64,000 bases of DNA from Deltaproteobacteria bacterium. GTDB lineage: Bacteria; Myxococcota_A; Polyangia; GCA-2747355. Position 1 is the first letter of the stretch. Every line of letters begins with the position of its first letter. Position numbers and translations under genes: made by a program. Positions 45,034 through 54,939 of the stretch are shown one piece after another. The stretch lies in NCBI GenBank assembly GCA_020633415.1, contig JACKDQ010000016.1:1-64000 (forward strand), read 5' to 3'. A model generated the notes under the pieces. The model had not been told where the DNA came from. It worked only from the letters and a program-made list of their open reading frames with translations, and did no database searches.

Positions 45034-46524
45034 ATGCATTGGAAGACCAAGAGCACAGCGCCGCTAGCGATCCTGCTTTATTGCGCAGCCTGTTGGGGAT
45101 CTAGCGCGTGGGCCCAGCGTCGGGCTGTCGTGCTGTCTCTTTCCGGGGCCAGTGGCCCAAGACTGACCAGCGAAATACGACGCGCGCTGGTTCGCCAGCT
45201 CCAGCTGGTCGAGCCGCTGACCTATCTGCGCGCCGCGCGCGGCGGCGGCAATGCAGCGCGAGTCGCCGGTGCGCGAGCAGTCCGCGCCTCGGCGATCGTC
45301 AGCGGCAACGTCAAACGCAAGCGCCGCAGTTGGGTCCTACGGTTGACCGTGCACAATGGTTTCGACGGTGAGGTCGTCGGCAGCACCGTGTTCAGCCTGC
45401 GCCGTCCGCGTCTCGATCAACGTACGCGTCGCAAGCTGATCAACACACTGCTGCGCTTCTGTGCGCGCACGGTCCCACCAGACGCCGCGCCTGCCGAGCC
45501 CGCCGCGCCAGCGCCAGCGCCAGCGCCGCCGAGAAGACGCGCTCCGCCCCAACCTCCGAAGGTGATCGCCCCGCCGCCAGAGCCCGCACCCAGGCCGCCC
45601 AAGACACCAAGTGGCGACGAGGACCTCGGCTTCAGCAAAGTAAAGGCGCCCTCACCCGTGGGCGACCGCGTCAACCCAACCGCGGACCCACGAATCGAAA
45701 AGCCTCGCAGCAAACCCCGACCAAGCTGGCAGCACATTCTCGATATCAGTGCCGGCCTGACAGTGTTGCGCCGTAGCTTCAACTTCGTCGACCCCGTCGA
45801 GCCCACGCAACCCGCCAACTACACGACGCCGGGCGTCGTCCCGGCAGTGCGCGTCGACGCCAACCTTTATCCATTTGCCGCGTTGACGCGCGGATTCTGG
45901 GGCCACATCGGCATCCGCGCTCACTTTCTGCGCGTGCTCGGTCTCAAGTCCCAGCTCGCCGGTCTGACGGGTCGCTCCAACACGCTGATTCAAACCCTCG
46001 AAGCTGGCGCGCGCTACCGCTTCAATCTAAAAGATGATCGGCTCAGCCCGACGATCTATTTCGGTGCCGACTTCGGTCTGCACAGTTTTGCGATCGCGGG
46101 CGCCGAGCAGGCTCAAATTCCGCTGCCCAACATCAGCTACGCCTATATCAACATGGCGTTGGCCGAATTGGATTACCCGTTCTATGCTTCAGGCGCGTTC
46201 GTGATCGGCGCACATGCGGCCTTCGACCTGATGGTCGTCTTGACGGCCGGCGACATTGAAGCCGTCGGCGATCTCGGCTACGGCCGCGCCGCAACGGTCG
46301 GCCTCGACGCCACGGTCGGACTGTTTGCCCGCTACCATGGCTGGTTCGCCCGACTCGATGGCTTCTATCGGCGCTTCACCTTTACCTTCAACGGTGACTG
46401 CTACCTCGAGGCAGTCGTCGATAAAGATGGCAAGGTCGTCAAGGACCGTCGCTGCGGCAACTACGCCGGCGGTGCCCGCGACGTCTATCTCGGCGGAACG
46501 CTCGCTTTCGGCTACGCCTACTAA
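45034..46524 (+). CDS. Exported protein with Pro-rich linker and outer-membrane barrel-like C-terminus
   Basis: A 496-residue protein with signal peptide ending SSAWAQ. Residues 25-140 form a small alpha/beta domain (AVVLSLSGASGPRLTSEIRR). Then a Pro/Ala-rich linker (PAPAPAPPRRRAP) and a basic stretch, and from about 230 a beta-rich region with barrel-like strands ending FGYAY. It would span the periplasm and sit in the outer membrane. No family recognised. The start is set by the signal peptide. The upstream neighbour is the divergent exonuclease, which could share a promoter region. Confidence 0.65.
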   Translation: MHWKTKSTAPLAILLYCAACWGSSAWAQRRAVVLSLSGASGPRLTSEIRRALVRQLQLVEPLTYLRAARGGGNAARVAGARAVRASAIVSGNVKRKRRSWVLRLTVHNGFDGEVVGSTVFSLRRPRLDQRTRRKLINTLLRFCARTVPPDAAPAEPAAPAPAPAPPRRRAPPQPPKVIAPPPEPAPRPPKTPSGDEDLGFSKVKAPSPVGDRVNPTADPRIEKPRSKPRPSWQHILDISAGLTVLRRSFNFVDPVEPTQPANYTTPGVVPAVRVDANLYPFAALTRGFWGHIGIRAHFLRVLGLKSQLAGLTGRSNTLIQTLEAGARYRFNLKDDRLSPTIYFGADFGLHSFAIAGAEQAQIPLPNISYAYINMALAELDYPFYASGAFVIGAHAAFDLMVVLTAGDIEAVGDLGYGRAATVGLDATVGLFARYHGWFARLDGFYRRFTFTFNGDCYLEAVVDKDGKVVKDRRCGNYAGGARDVYLGGTLAFGYAY

Positions 46525-46572
46525 CGGCAGCAGCGCCGCGATCGGCCCGCGCAAGGGTTGTTCGGCGGCCGG

Positions 46573-48666
46573 TCAATGCAGCAAGAACGGCCGCACCTGC
46601 TTGATGATCAACTGCCCCTGCTGGGTGAGTTTCCATTCGGTATCGAGCAGCACGCGATCACCGACTTGCGCATCATCTACCGGATAAACGGAGACGATCG
46701 CGCTGAGCGTTCGGCCCAGCGCCTTGAGCTGCGCGTCGTCGAGCACGTGCTCGCCTGCCGGCAGCTCGGTCGAGCCACGGGCACGCAAGATCTCGCTGAC
46801 CTCGCCCGCGACGATCGTTAGCAGCACGCGCTCGGGGAACACGCCCGGTTCAGCGGCTACCACCGCCAGCTCGCCGAGCTGTGCGTTGACCAGGTAACGC
46901 GGGTCATCGGCTTGATTGGGATTACCGGAAAAGGCGACGATGTTAGCGCGCTCGTCGGCCGTTCGCGCATTGACCAGCACACCCATCGCCACGCGATGCT
47001 GGTCGATACCGTACCATGCGCGTTCTTCGAACGCCTTGAAGTTCCAGGTCGAAGCCCAGACCCGCGTGAGCGCGCGACAGATCGTGCGCTCGCTCTTTTG
47101 CTTGGCATCACAGCGCGAGGGACCGCTCTCGTCGCTATCGCTGCTATCTGCGGCGCAGGCCGACGTCGAGCTATACAATCCCGCGCCGCTAAAACCCAAC
47201 GCGTCCTCCGCATTGCTGCTGCTGCGAAAACGCACCATCGTCTGCGCGCTGCCAAAAACGCGCTCGATCTCTTTGACCAACGACGACACCAGTTGCGCAT
47301 CGCAACCCGCCGCTTCGATCCCCTCGCGCAGGGCTGCGAGCTTGGCACGTCGCACCGCTGCATCGCTGACAAAACTCGGCTCAGCCAACCAACGTTCGAG
47401 CGTCTGCAGAAACGTTTCCTCGACCGCTGAGGGGGATTTCCAACGCGTGGTCTCGATGAAGCGCCGGTAGTAGAAAAATGGCACCAAGAATCCAGGCAGC
47501 TGATAGGCCTGGTCGATCCGTTGGTAGAGCGTGGCCAGATTGGCCCCCTTGGCACCGTAACGCGCGACGTTCGTGCGGCGCGCGCTAGCCTGCGCAGTCT
47601 CCAGCGACGTGAGCTCGGCCAAGGCTTGATGCGCGAGATCGGGCGTAGGCACGTTCAGCGGCTTGGGTCGAAACGACGTCCACCAGGCTTCGGCCTGTTC
47701 GATCGTCGCCGCCTCGATCCCAAGCTTGCCGTCGCCACAGCTCAGCTTGACCAGCTTGCCCTCCCAGGCCGCCAACGCCTGATAGGCGTTAAAGCTGTAG
47801 CAGTTCGGTGTACCGCGCGCCGCGCTGCGCACGTTAAGATGTGACAGCTCGCCCTGCCGCGAACCGGTCACCACACCGGCGACCACCGGCTCGATATCAA
47901 GCGGCGCAGCCTCGGCAACCACGACATCCTGCCAGCTCAACGCGTCGCTCAACGCCGCATCCTTCAGCTGAGCTAGCGTGCGACGACGAACGTAGCCAAA
48001 GGCCGTCGCCACGGTATAGGCCTCGTAGGCGACGGGAGGCGGCGGATCGTAGACCGGCAACGCGCAGCTTCTGAGCACTTCGCGCTGATACGAATTAGCC
48101 GGCGTGATCGCCAGCGTCACCCAGGACATCGCCTGATTGAGCGCCTGATAGACGCGAGAGAAGGTCGCACAGTCCGGCGTCCCTGCCGGCGTCTCGTCGT
48201 CCCAAACAGCGAAAGCAAAACGGCCATCGACAAACTCGATCAGCGATCCGGCGAACAATTCGCGCTTGTTTGGATCGGTGATCAGCGCGATGTATTCGCG
48301 CGGGGTCAGACCAGCAAAGCGCTCGGCAAAGGCCTCAGTCAGCACCTGATAGTGCAGCTCGTAGGCGTTGATGTTGACAACCATCGTCGGCAAGCGCGCC
48401 GCGTCGATCGCCGGCACAAAGTAGCGCGAGATCCGCCGTTGATCGATCGCTTCGGTGGGTCGACTCAGCCGCTGCCACTCGGCCGCGCCGCTCAGTCGGT
48501 GCGCGCAGACCAGCTCACCGACGCGCGCCTCGGCCTCAGCGCACTCGGTCGGCAGCCCGGCTGCGCCGTCGTCAGGCGCACAGGCACAAGCTAGCGCACC
48601 GACCAGTGCCAGCGTGAGCCGCAAACCTACGGTTGGCTGACCGGCAGCAGATCGATCGGACCCCAT
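46573..48666 (-). CDS. Exported lipoprotein with PEP/pyruvate-binding (PPDK N-terminal-like) domain
   Basis: About 697 residues. From around residue 380 it has the PEP/pyruvate-binding domain pattern: YGAKGANLATLYQ, LPGFLVPFFYY, VRFRSSSNAEDALGFSGAGLY and, near the end, EWKLTQQGQLIIKQVRPF, an ATP-grasp-type fold as in PPDK and PEP synthase. There is no phosphohistidine or PEP-utilizing domain. It carries a signal peptide with lipobox ACAC, so it is exported, where ATP is scarce; function unknown. The N-terminal half is unrelated. The start is uncertain: ATG 48666 has AAGG upstream and overlaps the preceding gene; TTG 48624 is the alternative. Confidence 0.75.
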   Translation of the reverse strand: MGSDRSAAGQPTVGLRLTLALVGALACACAPDDGAAGLPTECAEAEARVGELVCAHRLSGAAEWQRLSRPTEAIDQRRISRYFVPAIDAARLPTMVVNINAYELHYQVLTEAFAERFAGLTPREYIALITDPNKRELFAGSLIEFVDGRFAFAVWDDETPAGTPDCATFSRVYQALNQAMSWVTLAITPANSYQREVLRSCALPVYDPPPPVAYEAYTVATAFGYVRRRTLAQLKDAALSDALSWQDVVVAEAAPLDIEPVVAGVVTGSRQGELSHLNVRSAARGTPNCYSFNAYQALAAWEGKLVKLSCGDGKLGIEAATIEQAEAWWTSFRPKPLNVPTPDLAHQALAELTSLETAQASARRTNVARYGAKGANLATLYQRIDQAYQLPGFLVPFFYYRRFIETTRWKSPSAVEETFLQTLERWLAEPSFVSDAAVRRAKLAALREGIEAAGCDAQLVSSLVKEIERVFGSAQTMVRFRSSSNAEDALGFSGAGLYSSTSACAADSSDSDESGPSRCDAKQKSERTICRALTRVWASTWNFKAFEERAWYGIDQHRVAMGVLVNARTADERANIVAFSGNPNQADDPRYLVNAQLGELAVVAAEPGVFPERVLLTIVAGEVSEILRARGSTELPAGEHVLDDAQLKALGRTLSAIVSVYPVDDAQVGDRVLLDTEWKLTQQGQLIIKQVRPFLLH

Positions 48667-49310
48667 TGAACCTTGGCCTGCGCATCCTTGGCGACCAGCG
48701 TATAGACCAAGCCCACGCTGGTCTTGTATTCGAAGGCCAGCGTGTAGCTCAATTGGGCACCTTGCGCTACACCCTCGTCGAACCAATTGTGATGGGTGCT
48801 CGTCCACGACAGTTTGCTCCCCGCACTGACCTTTTCGAACACGCCGTTGTGACCGACCGTCAGACTCAACAAAGTGAACGGCACCGCTTTGTAGATCATT
48901 CCCGGCTGCGAATCATCACGGCGCTGCGCGACGACACAAGTTTTCTTGTCGGCGCTTTCGAACTGCAGCAACGGGTCGAGATAATAGAACTTCAGCGATA
49001 GGTCGATTCCGCAGCTGGTCAACGGCGCGCCGGCGTCGGTAACAATCGCGATATCCGTCGCTGCGCCATCGGGCCCACTCGCGCCGTCGATCGCCACGCC
49101 GTCCGCAACAAGCACAGCATCGCGCGATCCGCCGCTATCGTTAGCCGAGCCATCGCCTCCCGCCGCGTCGACAACGGCGTCTGAAGTCGTCGCACCGTCG
49201 ATCCGCGCACCCAAATCCTGCCGCGCTGGGTTGTCATCACGCGCACAAGCCGCGACCGCGAAAAGCGTGATTAGGCAAGTCGCGAAAAGATCTCTCTCTC
49301 GGCCAAGCAT
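48627..49310 (-). CDS. Lipoprotein with DG-rich linker, unknown function
   Basis: A 227-residue lipoprotein (AVAAC lipobox), ATG 49310 behind GGGAGAGGAAG. After a long DGA/SDA-rich linker to about residue 105 there is one beta-rich domain with two Cys (SCGIDL, KTCVVA). It overlaps the PEP/pyruvate-domain gene, so the two are probably one operon and may work together. No recognised family. Confidence 0.65.
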   Translation of the reverse strand: MLGRERDLFATCLITLFAVAACARDDNPARQDLGARIDGATTSDAVVDAAGGDGSANDSGGSRDAVLVADGVAIDGASGPDGAATDIAIVTDAGAPLTSCGIDLSLKFYYLDPLLQFESADKKTCVVAQRRDDSQPGMIYKAVPFTLLSLTVGHNGVFEKVSAGSKLSWTSTHHNWFDEGVAQGAQLSYTLAFEYKTSVGLVYTLVAKDAQAKVQWGPIDLLPVSQP

Positions 49311-49432
49311 CGGTCTTCCTCTCCCACAGCCAGTGTGTTGCTCACTGTGCGCTGTTGCTGACAACGGAGCAAACCGTGTCGACTATTTCCTGGGTCAGTC
49401 AACAAGCTGAGATCTTTTGTGAATTTGCCAAG

Positions 49433-51925
49433 TCACGGCGGGCAGTCGGCGGCGTAAAGCAACTCCCCGGAAAAGGGAGCGTATCTGCCGACGTCGTAGG
49501 CAAAAGAGGCCCTGCCATCAGAAGCCAGCGCCATGCTCAAATAGCCACCGACAGAGGCCGACGCGGCATCGACCGTCTGCACGCGCCAACTGCCATTTTC
49601 GCGAGTCAGATGACGCAGCGGTCGGCCGATCCCGACATGAACCCGCCCGGCGCCATCGAAAGCGATCTGTCCGTCGTAGCGCAAGATACTGCAGAGGCCA
49701 GCGATGACCTGTTTGCTCCAGTTTCCGCTGGCATTGGTGACGTAGGTCGACTTGGGATAGCTCGCCGCCGTTTCGTCGCACAACACAACATGCGCCTTGT
49801 CCTGATCGTCGAGTGCCAACCAGCCTTGTCGCGCCTCGACGCCGGATAGTGCCGTGCTTACCCAGCCGCCGGACGACTTGCGGGTATAGCGCACCGTCTT
49901 CTTGTTGACGTCGGCGTGGATGATATGTGGCTGCCGATTGCTATCGAGCGCAAGTGCGGGCGCAATCCCCGAATCCCCCGCACCCGTGTCGACCGGGCTA
50001 ACCACCCAGCTGCCCGATGCGTTGGTTGCGTAGCGCAGTCGATGGGTGCTGACCTCCGCTTCGAAAACGACGTGCAGCTTGCCGCGATCGTCGATCACCA
50101 GATCAGGCCACCGCGCCCCCTCCCCAGGGGCGTTGATCGGCTGATTGACCCAAGCGCCACCGGCGTTGGTGGTGTGGATCAGCTGCCGCTTGTTGTACAG
50201 GCCACCGCGGTGCACCACGTGAACCTTGTCGTTGGCATCGATAGCGAGCGCCGGGTAGTCACCGCTATTGACATCGCTGTCGATCAGCGTCGCCGAAAAA
50301 CTCCCGCCAAGATTGGTCGCGTAGCCGAGACCGCCACCGGTGCGCGCATAGGCGATGTGCGCCTTTCCTTTGCTATCGCGCGCGAGTACCGGGCGCAGAT
50401 CGAAAGCCGGGGCACGCGTGTCGAGCGGCAGCGTCTGGCAGCTGGTGGCGACGCAGCCACTGCTCGCGCAATACTCGTGGCGGTCGCAACATCCGCTGAG
50501 ACAAGCTTGGTGTAGACAGCCGCAGCGACCGGATGTGCAGGCTTGCAGTGGATCGGCGCAGCTTCCCGTCGGGCAGGTTCCACCGCAACCATCATCCGCA
50601 CCGCAAGCCTTGTTGCTACAGTCGGGCGTGCAGCATGCACCGCTGAAGCAGGTCGTGCCCGCCGCACAGCAGTCGCTGCCGCAGCGCAGGTTACACAGAC
50701 AAGTGCCGGCGGTGCAGGTCTGATTGCTCGGGCACCGGCCCGTCATGCAAGTCCCGCCACAGCCATCGCTCGCTCCGCAGGTCTTGTTGGTGCAGTCGGG
50801 CTGACAGCAGGCTGCCGCTTCGTCGACTTGCCCATCGCAGTCGTTATCTTGGCCATCGCAGGCGGTTTCGTCTTGCTCGTAGACCAAACCACGGGACTTG
50901 GCGTGGGCGATATATGTCGCATCGTCGCAGCCTAACCAGCCCTGCTGCCCCCCACAGCTTTTCACAGCGCCGGCGCAGACGCCGTGCTGCTTGGCACAGC
51001 CCTCGGCGACCAGCCCGTCGTCGACCTTGCCGTCGCAGTCGTTATCCAGTCCGTCGCAAACCTTGGCCGTCGCGCCCGAAGCATAGACGCATGGCCCCCA
51101 GGTGCCGGCCGCTGTGCAACTGCGCTTCCCACCTTTGCAGACGCCAACGTCCGCGCAGGGTGCGGTTTCGCCCGTCTTGCAGGCGCAGGGCTTGCCAGCG
51201 CAGCTCGGCACACACGCGCCCGCCAGCGCATCGCAGATCTGGTTAGCCGGGCAGTCCGCTACTTGTCGATCGGCACAGCTGTCGCTGTCGTAGTCGCCGC
51301 AGCGTGCGAGCTTGTTGTCGACACACAGATCTTTGCCCCGCACACACTCATCGCTGCATCGGTCGGCGCACTTACCGGCGGAACAAAAGGGCTGTGCCTT
51401 GGGGCAGCTCACCGGCGGTGCCCAGGTCGTGCAGCCACTCTTCTCATCGCGGTGGCAACTGCGTCGCTGATCACCAACACATTCATCGACGCCCACGGTG
51501 CAAGCGTCGCGACACGGCTCGCCGAGCAGCACGCGCGCCGAATTCGAACCAGCGCGTTCCAACACGATGCTGACCGCACCCCGCGCCACAAGCTGGCCCT
51601 GGCGGTAACCCTCGACATCAATGCCGATCGACTGCCCGATCCAGGCCTCCGGCAAGAGCACAGCAACGCGCTGACCACTGATCAACGGCGCCGCCGCCGG
51701 TTGCTCGGGAAAGCGTTGCCCGCGGCGCGTCGTGCTGTCGCTCTCAACGAATGTCGTGAGCTCCAGCTGGTCGATGGTCACCGTCGGCGCAAAGCTGAGT
51801 TCGAGCAACACCAGCGCTGGCGGCTGCGGACGACAGACACTTAACACCAAGGCGAGCACGACGAGCGCTAGCGGGCACAGCATCTGGCGGGGCACCTGGA
51901 ACGATCGGCGTGGCGTTTTGGACAT
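49433..51925 (-). CDS. Cys-rich lipoprotein with MopE-like metal-binding motifs and propeller-like repeats
   Basis: An 830-residue lipoprotein (LSVC lipobox). From about residue 140 to 470 it is Cys-rich and contains two MopE-type putative metal-binding motifs, CDGLDNDCDGKVDDG and CDGQDNDCDGQVDE, and two copies of DCTNKTCGASDGCGGTC / DCSNKACGADDGCGGTC. The C-terminal ~330 residues are repeats of a propeller-like type (ALAIDANDKVHVVHRGG, DLVIDDRGKLHVVFEA, ALDSNRQPHIIHAD). Myxococcota commonly carry such surface proteins. Role unknown; calcium or copper binding at the DNDCDG sites is known for the motif family, not shown here. The 21-bp palindrome at 52003-52023 lies 78-98 nt upstream. Confidence 0.8.
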   Translation of the reverse strand: MSKTPRRSFQVPRQMLCPLALVVLALVLSVCRPQPPALVLLELSFAPTVTIDQLELTTFVESDSTTRRGQRFPEQPAAAPLISGQRVAVLLPEAWIGQSIGIDVEGYRQGQLVARGAVSIVLERAGSNSARVLLGEPCRDACTVGVDECVGDQRRSCHRDEKSGCTTWAPPVSCPKAQPFCSAGKCADRCSDECVRGKDLCVDNKLARCGDYDSDSCADRQVADCPANQICDALAGACVPSCAGKPCACKTGETAPCADVGVCKGGKRSCTAAGTWGPCVYASGATAKVCDGLDNDCDGKVDDGLVAEGCAKQHGVCAGAVKSCGGQQGWLGCDDATYIAHAKSRGLVYEQDETACDGQDNDCDGQVDEAAACCQPDCTNKTCGASDGCGGTCMTGRCPSNQTCTAGTCLCNLRCGSDCCAAGTTCFSGACCTPDCSNKACGADDGCGGTCPTGSCADPLQACTSGRCGCLHQACLSGCCDRHEYCASSGCVATSCQTLPLDTRAPAFDLRPVLARDSKGKAHIAYARTGGGLGYATNLGGSFSATLIDSDVNSGDYPALAIDANDKVHVVHRGGLYNKRQLIHTTNAGGAWVNQPINAPGEGARWPDLVIDDRGKLHVVFEAEVSTHRLRYATNASGSWVVSPVDTGAGDSGIAPALALDSNRQPHIIHADVNKKTVRYTRKSSGGWVSTALSGVEARQGWLALDDQDKAHVVLCDETAASYPKSTYVTNASGNWSKQVIAGLCSILRYDGQIAFDGAGRVHVGIGRPLRHLTRENGSWRVQTVDAASASVGGYLSMALASDGRASFAYDVGRYAPFSGELLYAADCPP

Positions 51926-52002
51926 CGGCAATTGGTGTACGGCCGACGTGTCAGGCAATTCCGAGCCGAGACGGACTCATCTCACAAGGTGCTGTGATCG
52001 CG

Positions 52003-52023
52003 AGCGAACAATTATTGTTCGCT
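52003..52023. promoter_or_regulatory. 21-bp palindrome, possible operator
   Basis: AGCGAACAAT and ATTGTTCGCT around one T, perfect. It lies 78 nt upstream of the Cys-rich lipoprotein gene and 24 nt after the stop of the preceding minus-strand gene. No T-run follows, so an operator is more likely than a terminator. A GAAC-N7-GTTC core is visible. Confidence 0.5.
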
Positions 52024-52046
52024 GATTAGTTCCTTGGTCCACAACG

Positions 52047-52766
52047 TCACGATTCACCGCCAGGCAAGTACAACAGCCCGTCGGCGAGACGAGCCGTGAT
52101 CTCGGTGACGCAACCGGGGGCGGATTCGAGCTCGATCACTTCCGTGGTAAACGACAGCGGTCGTAAGCTTCGCGTGCTGTCATGAATCAGCCGCTTGCCG
52201 GCAGCCCCATCACCCTCGAGCCAAACATGGCCGAGGGCCTTGAGCTCGAGCGTGAGATCGTCAGCGATAGTTCCGACGACAACCTCGGTGCGCACACCGC
52301 CTTCGGCGAGCAGCAGCTTTAGCAGCCAGGCCCGTTCGCCGCAGGCCCCAGCGCGACACGTGCCGATGAACTCGTCGAGCGTCGCGCGCTGACCGGCGGC
52401 CGCACGTGCTCGAGAGAACCGAAGGTAACGCCGCGCAGCGGCCGCGTCGTTGGGCAGGGCAACATCGGTCCAGCGATATAGTTGCTCGATCCAGGCGGTA
52501 AGCGACGGTGCGCTGCGGCGAGCGCGCTGCGCCTGCCAACGAAGACGTTCGGTCGGTGTCAGGTCCGCCTGGCGCACCGTGCGCCAGGACAGCACACGCC
52601 CGGGGCTGACCACCAGGTCGCATTGCAGCGGATGCGGCCGCTTGACGACGCTCGAGCCTTCCTGCGCTGTGACGACGCGTGCTGTGGCGCTTTGCAGTAC
52701 CAGCACAACGATCCCGACGATCGTCGCGCGGCTCGATCGTCGCTGCACCACGCTCGATCGCTCCAT
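52047..52766 (-). CDS. Exported transglutaminase-like protein
   Basis: A 239-residue protein with a signal peptide. The pattern of transglutaminase-like cysteine enzymes is visible: GACGERAWLLKLLL (Cys on a helix), ALGHVWLEGDG (His) and RLIHDSTR (Asp), in the right order and spacing. Such proteins are peptidases or cross-linkers. The gene follows the next one upstream on the strand by 9 nt, so they form an operon and may act together. Confidence 0.65.
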   Translation of the reverse strand: MERSSVVQRRSSRATIVGIVVLVLQSATARVVTAQEGSSVVKRPHPLQCDLVVSPGRVLSWRTVRQADLTPTERLRWQAQRARRSAPSLTAWIEQLYRWTDVALPNDAAAARRYLRFSRARAAAGQRATLDEFIGTCRAGACGERAWLLKLLLAEGGVRTEVVVGTIADDLTLELKALGHVWLEGDGAAGKRLIHDSTRSLRPLSFTTEVIELESAPGCVTEITARLADGLLYLPGGES

Positions 52767-52775
52767 CAGATCGCC

Positions 52776-53945
52776 CTAGAGGTCGAGTTGGTAAAGGCGC
52801 CCACGCTCTTCCCGCTCACCCGGCAGGCGAAAGGCATTGCTGGTGGTTTCGCTAAGCTGCGCCGGTAGTGGTCGGCCGGCGATCACGCGCCCGTCAGCCG
52901 CCACGACGAAGACGTAGAACGAATCGCGTCGCGTCTTGACCCATGCAGCGTGGGTGTCGGCGCCATTCGTTGCCATCTGTTGCTCGAGGTCGAGCTCCAC
53001 CGTCGAGCCACCCTGGCCACTGGCGATGAACACCAGTCGCTTGGTGGGCATGCCATCTTGAACAAACTGCCGATACTGCGGCGGCCGGTGACCCTTCATC
53101 TTCAGGGCACGCGCCTTGGCGACGATAACCTGCGCACCGCTTGGCACATGCGTAACACGCAGCGTGCGCCGACCGTTCGGGCTCTGGCGCACGTGGACCG
53201 TATGGTTGCTGTTTGCGGCGAGCATGCCCGACAACGCCAACACCATGCGCTTGATATTCGCCGGCGCATCCCTGGCAGCTTCGAGCATACGGCCAGAGAA
53301 CGACTCGCGGTTGTCTTTGCTCTTCGGCAGCAGCCATTTCCAGGAGATCAGGTGCTCACCCCGCGCGGCCGCACCACGATCGAGCGGCCGCATCCAGGCC
53401 AGCAGTTCTGCCGCGTCCTTGGCACCGAAGGCGACTTCGAAATGGCTGCGGAAGCGTTCGCGCTGATTTCGGGCGAGGCTCATGTCAAACAGCACGTGCT
53501 GCGCCGTCTCCTCCAATGTGGCGATGCGCTGCGACGGACTGTTGCGGATGATCTCCGCGACGCGCTGCTCGTGCTGCAGCTGCGCCAGCGACGTCTTGCC
53601 CTGGGGCGAAGGCACCGTCTGCTGCGTCTCGGTCAGACCCGAGTTGACGAAGTTGGAAAAGTTTTCGAAGTTCTGGGACGCTTTCGGATAGGGGCCACCG
53701 CCAAAGCCGCTGTAATGACCGCGGACAACCATTTGAACGTAGTACTTGCCCGGCGAATAGGCCTGAAAGCTAAGGTTGCGCCGCGCAACTTGGTCGCGCG
53801 GCATGATGATGCGCCGTTTGCCGCCACCGGGCATCGGGCCCGCCGCCTCGCTGTCGCTGGCGGTTAACGCCACACCGCATGCGATCAACGCCACACCGTT
53901 CATCCACCACCAACGCGCTGCGCTGCTTCTCAAACGTGTATCCAT
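52776..53945 (-). CDS. Exported protein of unknown function, partner of the transglutaminase-like gene
   Basis: About 389 residues from ATG 53945, which has GGAGGAG 6 nt upstream; an ATG 6 nt earlier has none in range. N-terminal hydrophobic segment (VALIACGVALTA) is a signal peptide, perhaps a lipobox (LIAC). Beta-strand-rich start (YYVQMVVRGHYSGFGGG), then helices with basic residues. No family recognised; the tight operon with the transglutaminase-like gene suggests a joint role. Confidence 0.6.
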   Translation of the reverse strand: MDTRLRSSAARWWWMNGVALIACGVALTASDSEAAGPMPGGGKRRIIMPRDQVARRNLSFQAYSPGKYYVQMVVRGHYSGFGGGPYPKASQNFENFSNFVNSGLTETQQTVPSPQGKTSLAQLQHEQRVAEIIRNSPSQRIATLEETAQHVLFDMSLARNQRERFRSHFEVAFGAKDAAELLAWMRPLDRGAAARGEHLISWKWLLPKSKDNRESFSGRMLEAARDAPANIKRMVLALSGMLAANSNHTVHVRQSPNGRRTLRVTHVPSGAQVIVAKARALKMKGHRPPQYRQFVQDGMPTKRLVFIASGQGGSTVELDLEQQMATNGADTHAAWVKTRRDSFYVFVVAADGRVIAGRPLPAQLSETTSNAFRLPGEREERGRLYQLDL

Positions 53946-54384
53946 GAACATCTCCTCCGCTTCAAGCCCGAAGCAAGCGACGTGCCACGCGGATCGCACG
54001 GCAATCAGGTCCACCAACGCTTGACGCATCAGTGCGGATCACAGTGTTCCCGCAGGTTGGCGCATCACCGCAGGCGATGCCCTCGATCGTTGAACGAATT
54101 GCTCAGACCACTCGGCGGCTGTTTTCTTGCACAGCCCATTGTGACGAGGCCAGATCGACGGCGCTCAGCGATCTCGCGCCACCCTTGTAGCGAGGCGTGC
54201 GCGGACAACCGCCGGCGCACGCTGATTCGCCCACACCGCAGGTTTCGAGCGCTGCTCGAATCGAGCGGGCCATCGCTGCTTCGATCTCGGTCGGCTCGGC
54301 GTTCAGCATCCGCGAGGATCACGCCGCATCGTGCGCAGCGCAACGGCACGAGAGTTGCTCTGCTTGGGGCAGGAGGACCCGCTG
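53946..54384. other. Intergenic region, no gene identified
   Basis: A 439-nt divergent region. Open frames lack ribosome sites and protein-like composition. AGGAGG at its end belongs to the next gene. Confidence 0.4.
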
Positions 54385-54753
54385 ATGCAACGTATTCTAA
54401 GCATCATCACGATCACGCTGATGCTGACTAGCCCCGCTATCGCTCACCGCAAACCGTTTTCTCGGGTGAGTCCACTGAGCAGCGCAAGTGCCGCCCGCCT
54501 ACGCGCGACAACGACGTTTCAATGCGCGCTAAACCCATCGACGCTGATCACCTCGTTGCCGACCTCCGGCAAGTATCTCACTCCCGCTCCGCGCGGTAGC
54601 AACATGGTCTACGCGGCATTTTTCTTCGAACTGGATCGGCAAACGGGTCTTTACTGTGTGCGTTCGGGCAGCGGGGAGCGCGTCAATCCATTCGCAACGC
54701 CCAGCTTGATCACGCCCTTCGAGCTCGCCGCTCGACTGGCTGCCAGTCCCTAG
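54385..54753 (+). CDS. Small exported protein of unknown function
   Basis: A 122-residue protein with AGGAGG 8 nt before the ATG at 54385 and a signal peptide (TLMLTSPAIAHRK). Two Cys in the mature part (QCALNP and YCVRSG) probably form a disulfide. No recognised family. Followed 186 nt later by another exported protein on the same strand. Confidence 0.6.
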   Translation: MQRILSIITITLMLTSPAIAHRKPFSRVSPLSSASAARLRATTTFQCALNPSTLITSLPTSGKYLTPAPRGSNMVYAAFFFELDRQTGLYCVRSGSGERVNPFATPSLITPFELAARLAASP

Positions 54754-54939
54754 CACCTCGCCGATGCGCTGCTTTAGCAAACAATGCGCGATTATTAATC
54801 GACGCATCGCTCAGCTTGAGCAACTCGCTGTCAGCACGCGAAAATGAGCGATTCGACCTGCAGGGTCTTGCTGCGCCGCGGGGAAGACAGCACCGCGCTG
54901 CACGTAGCTCGTGGCATCTTCCCGACCAGGAGACCATCG

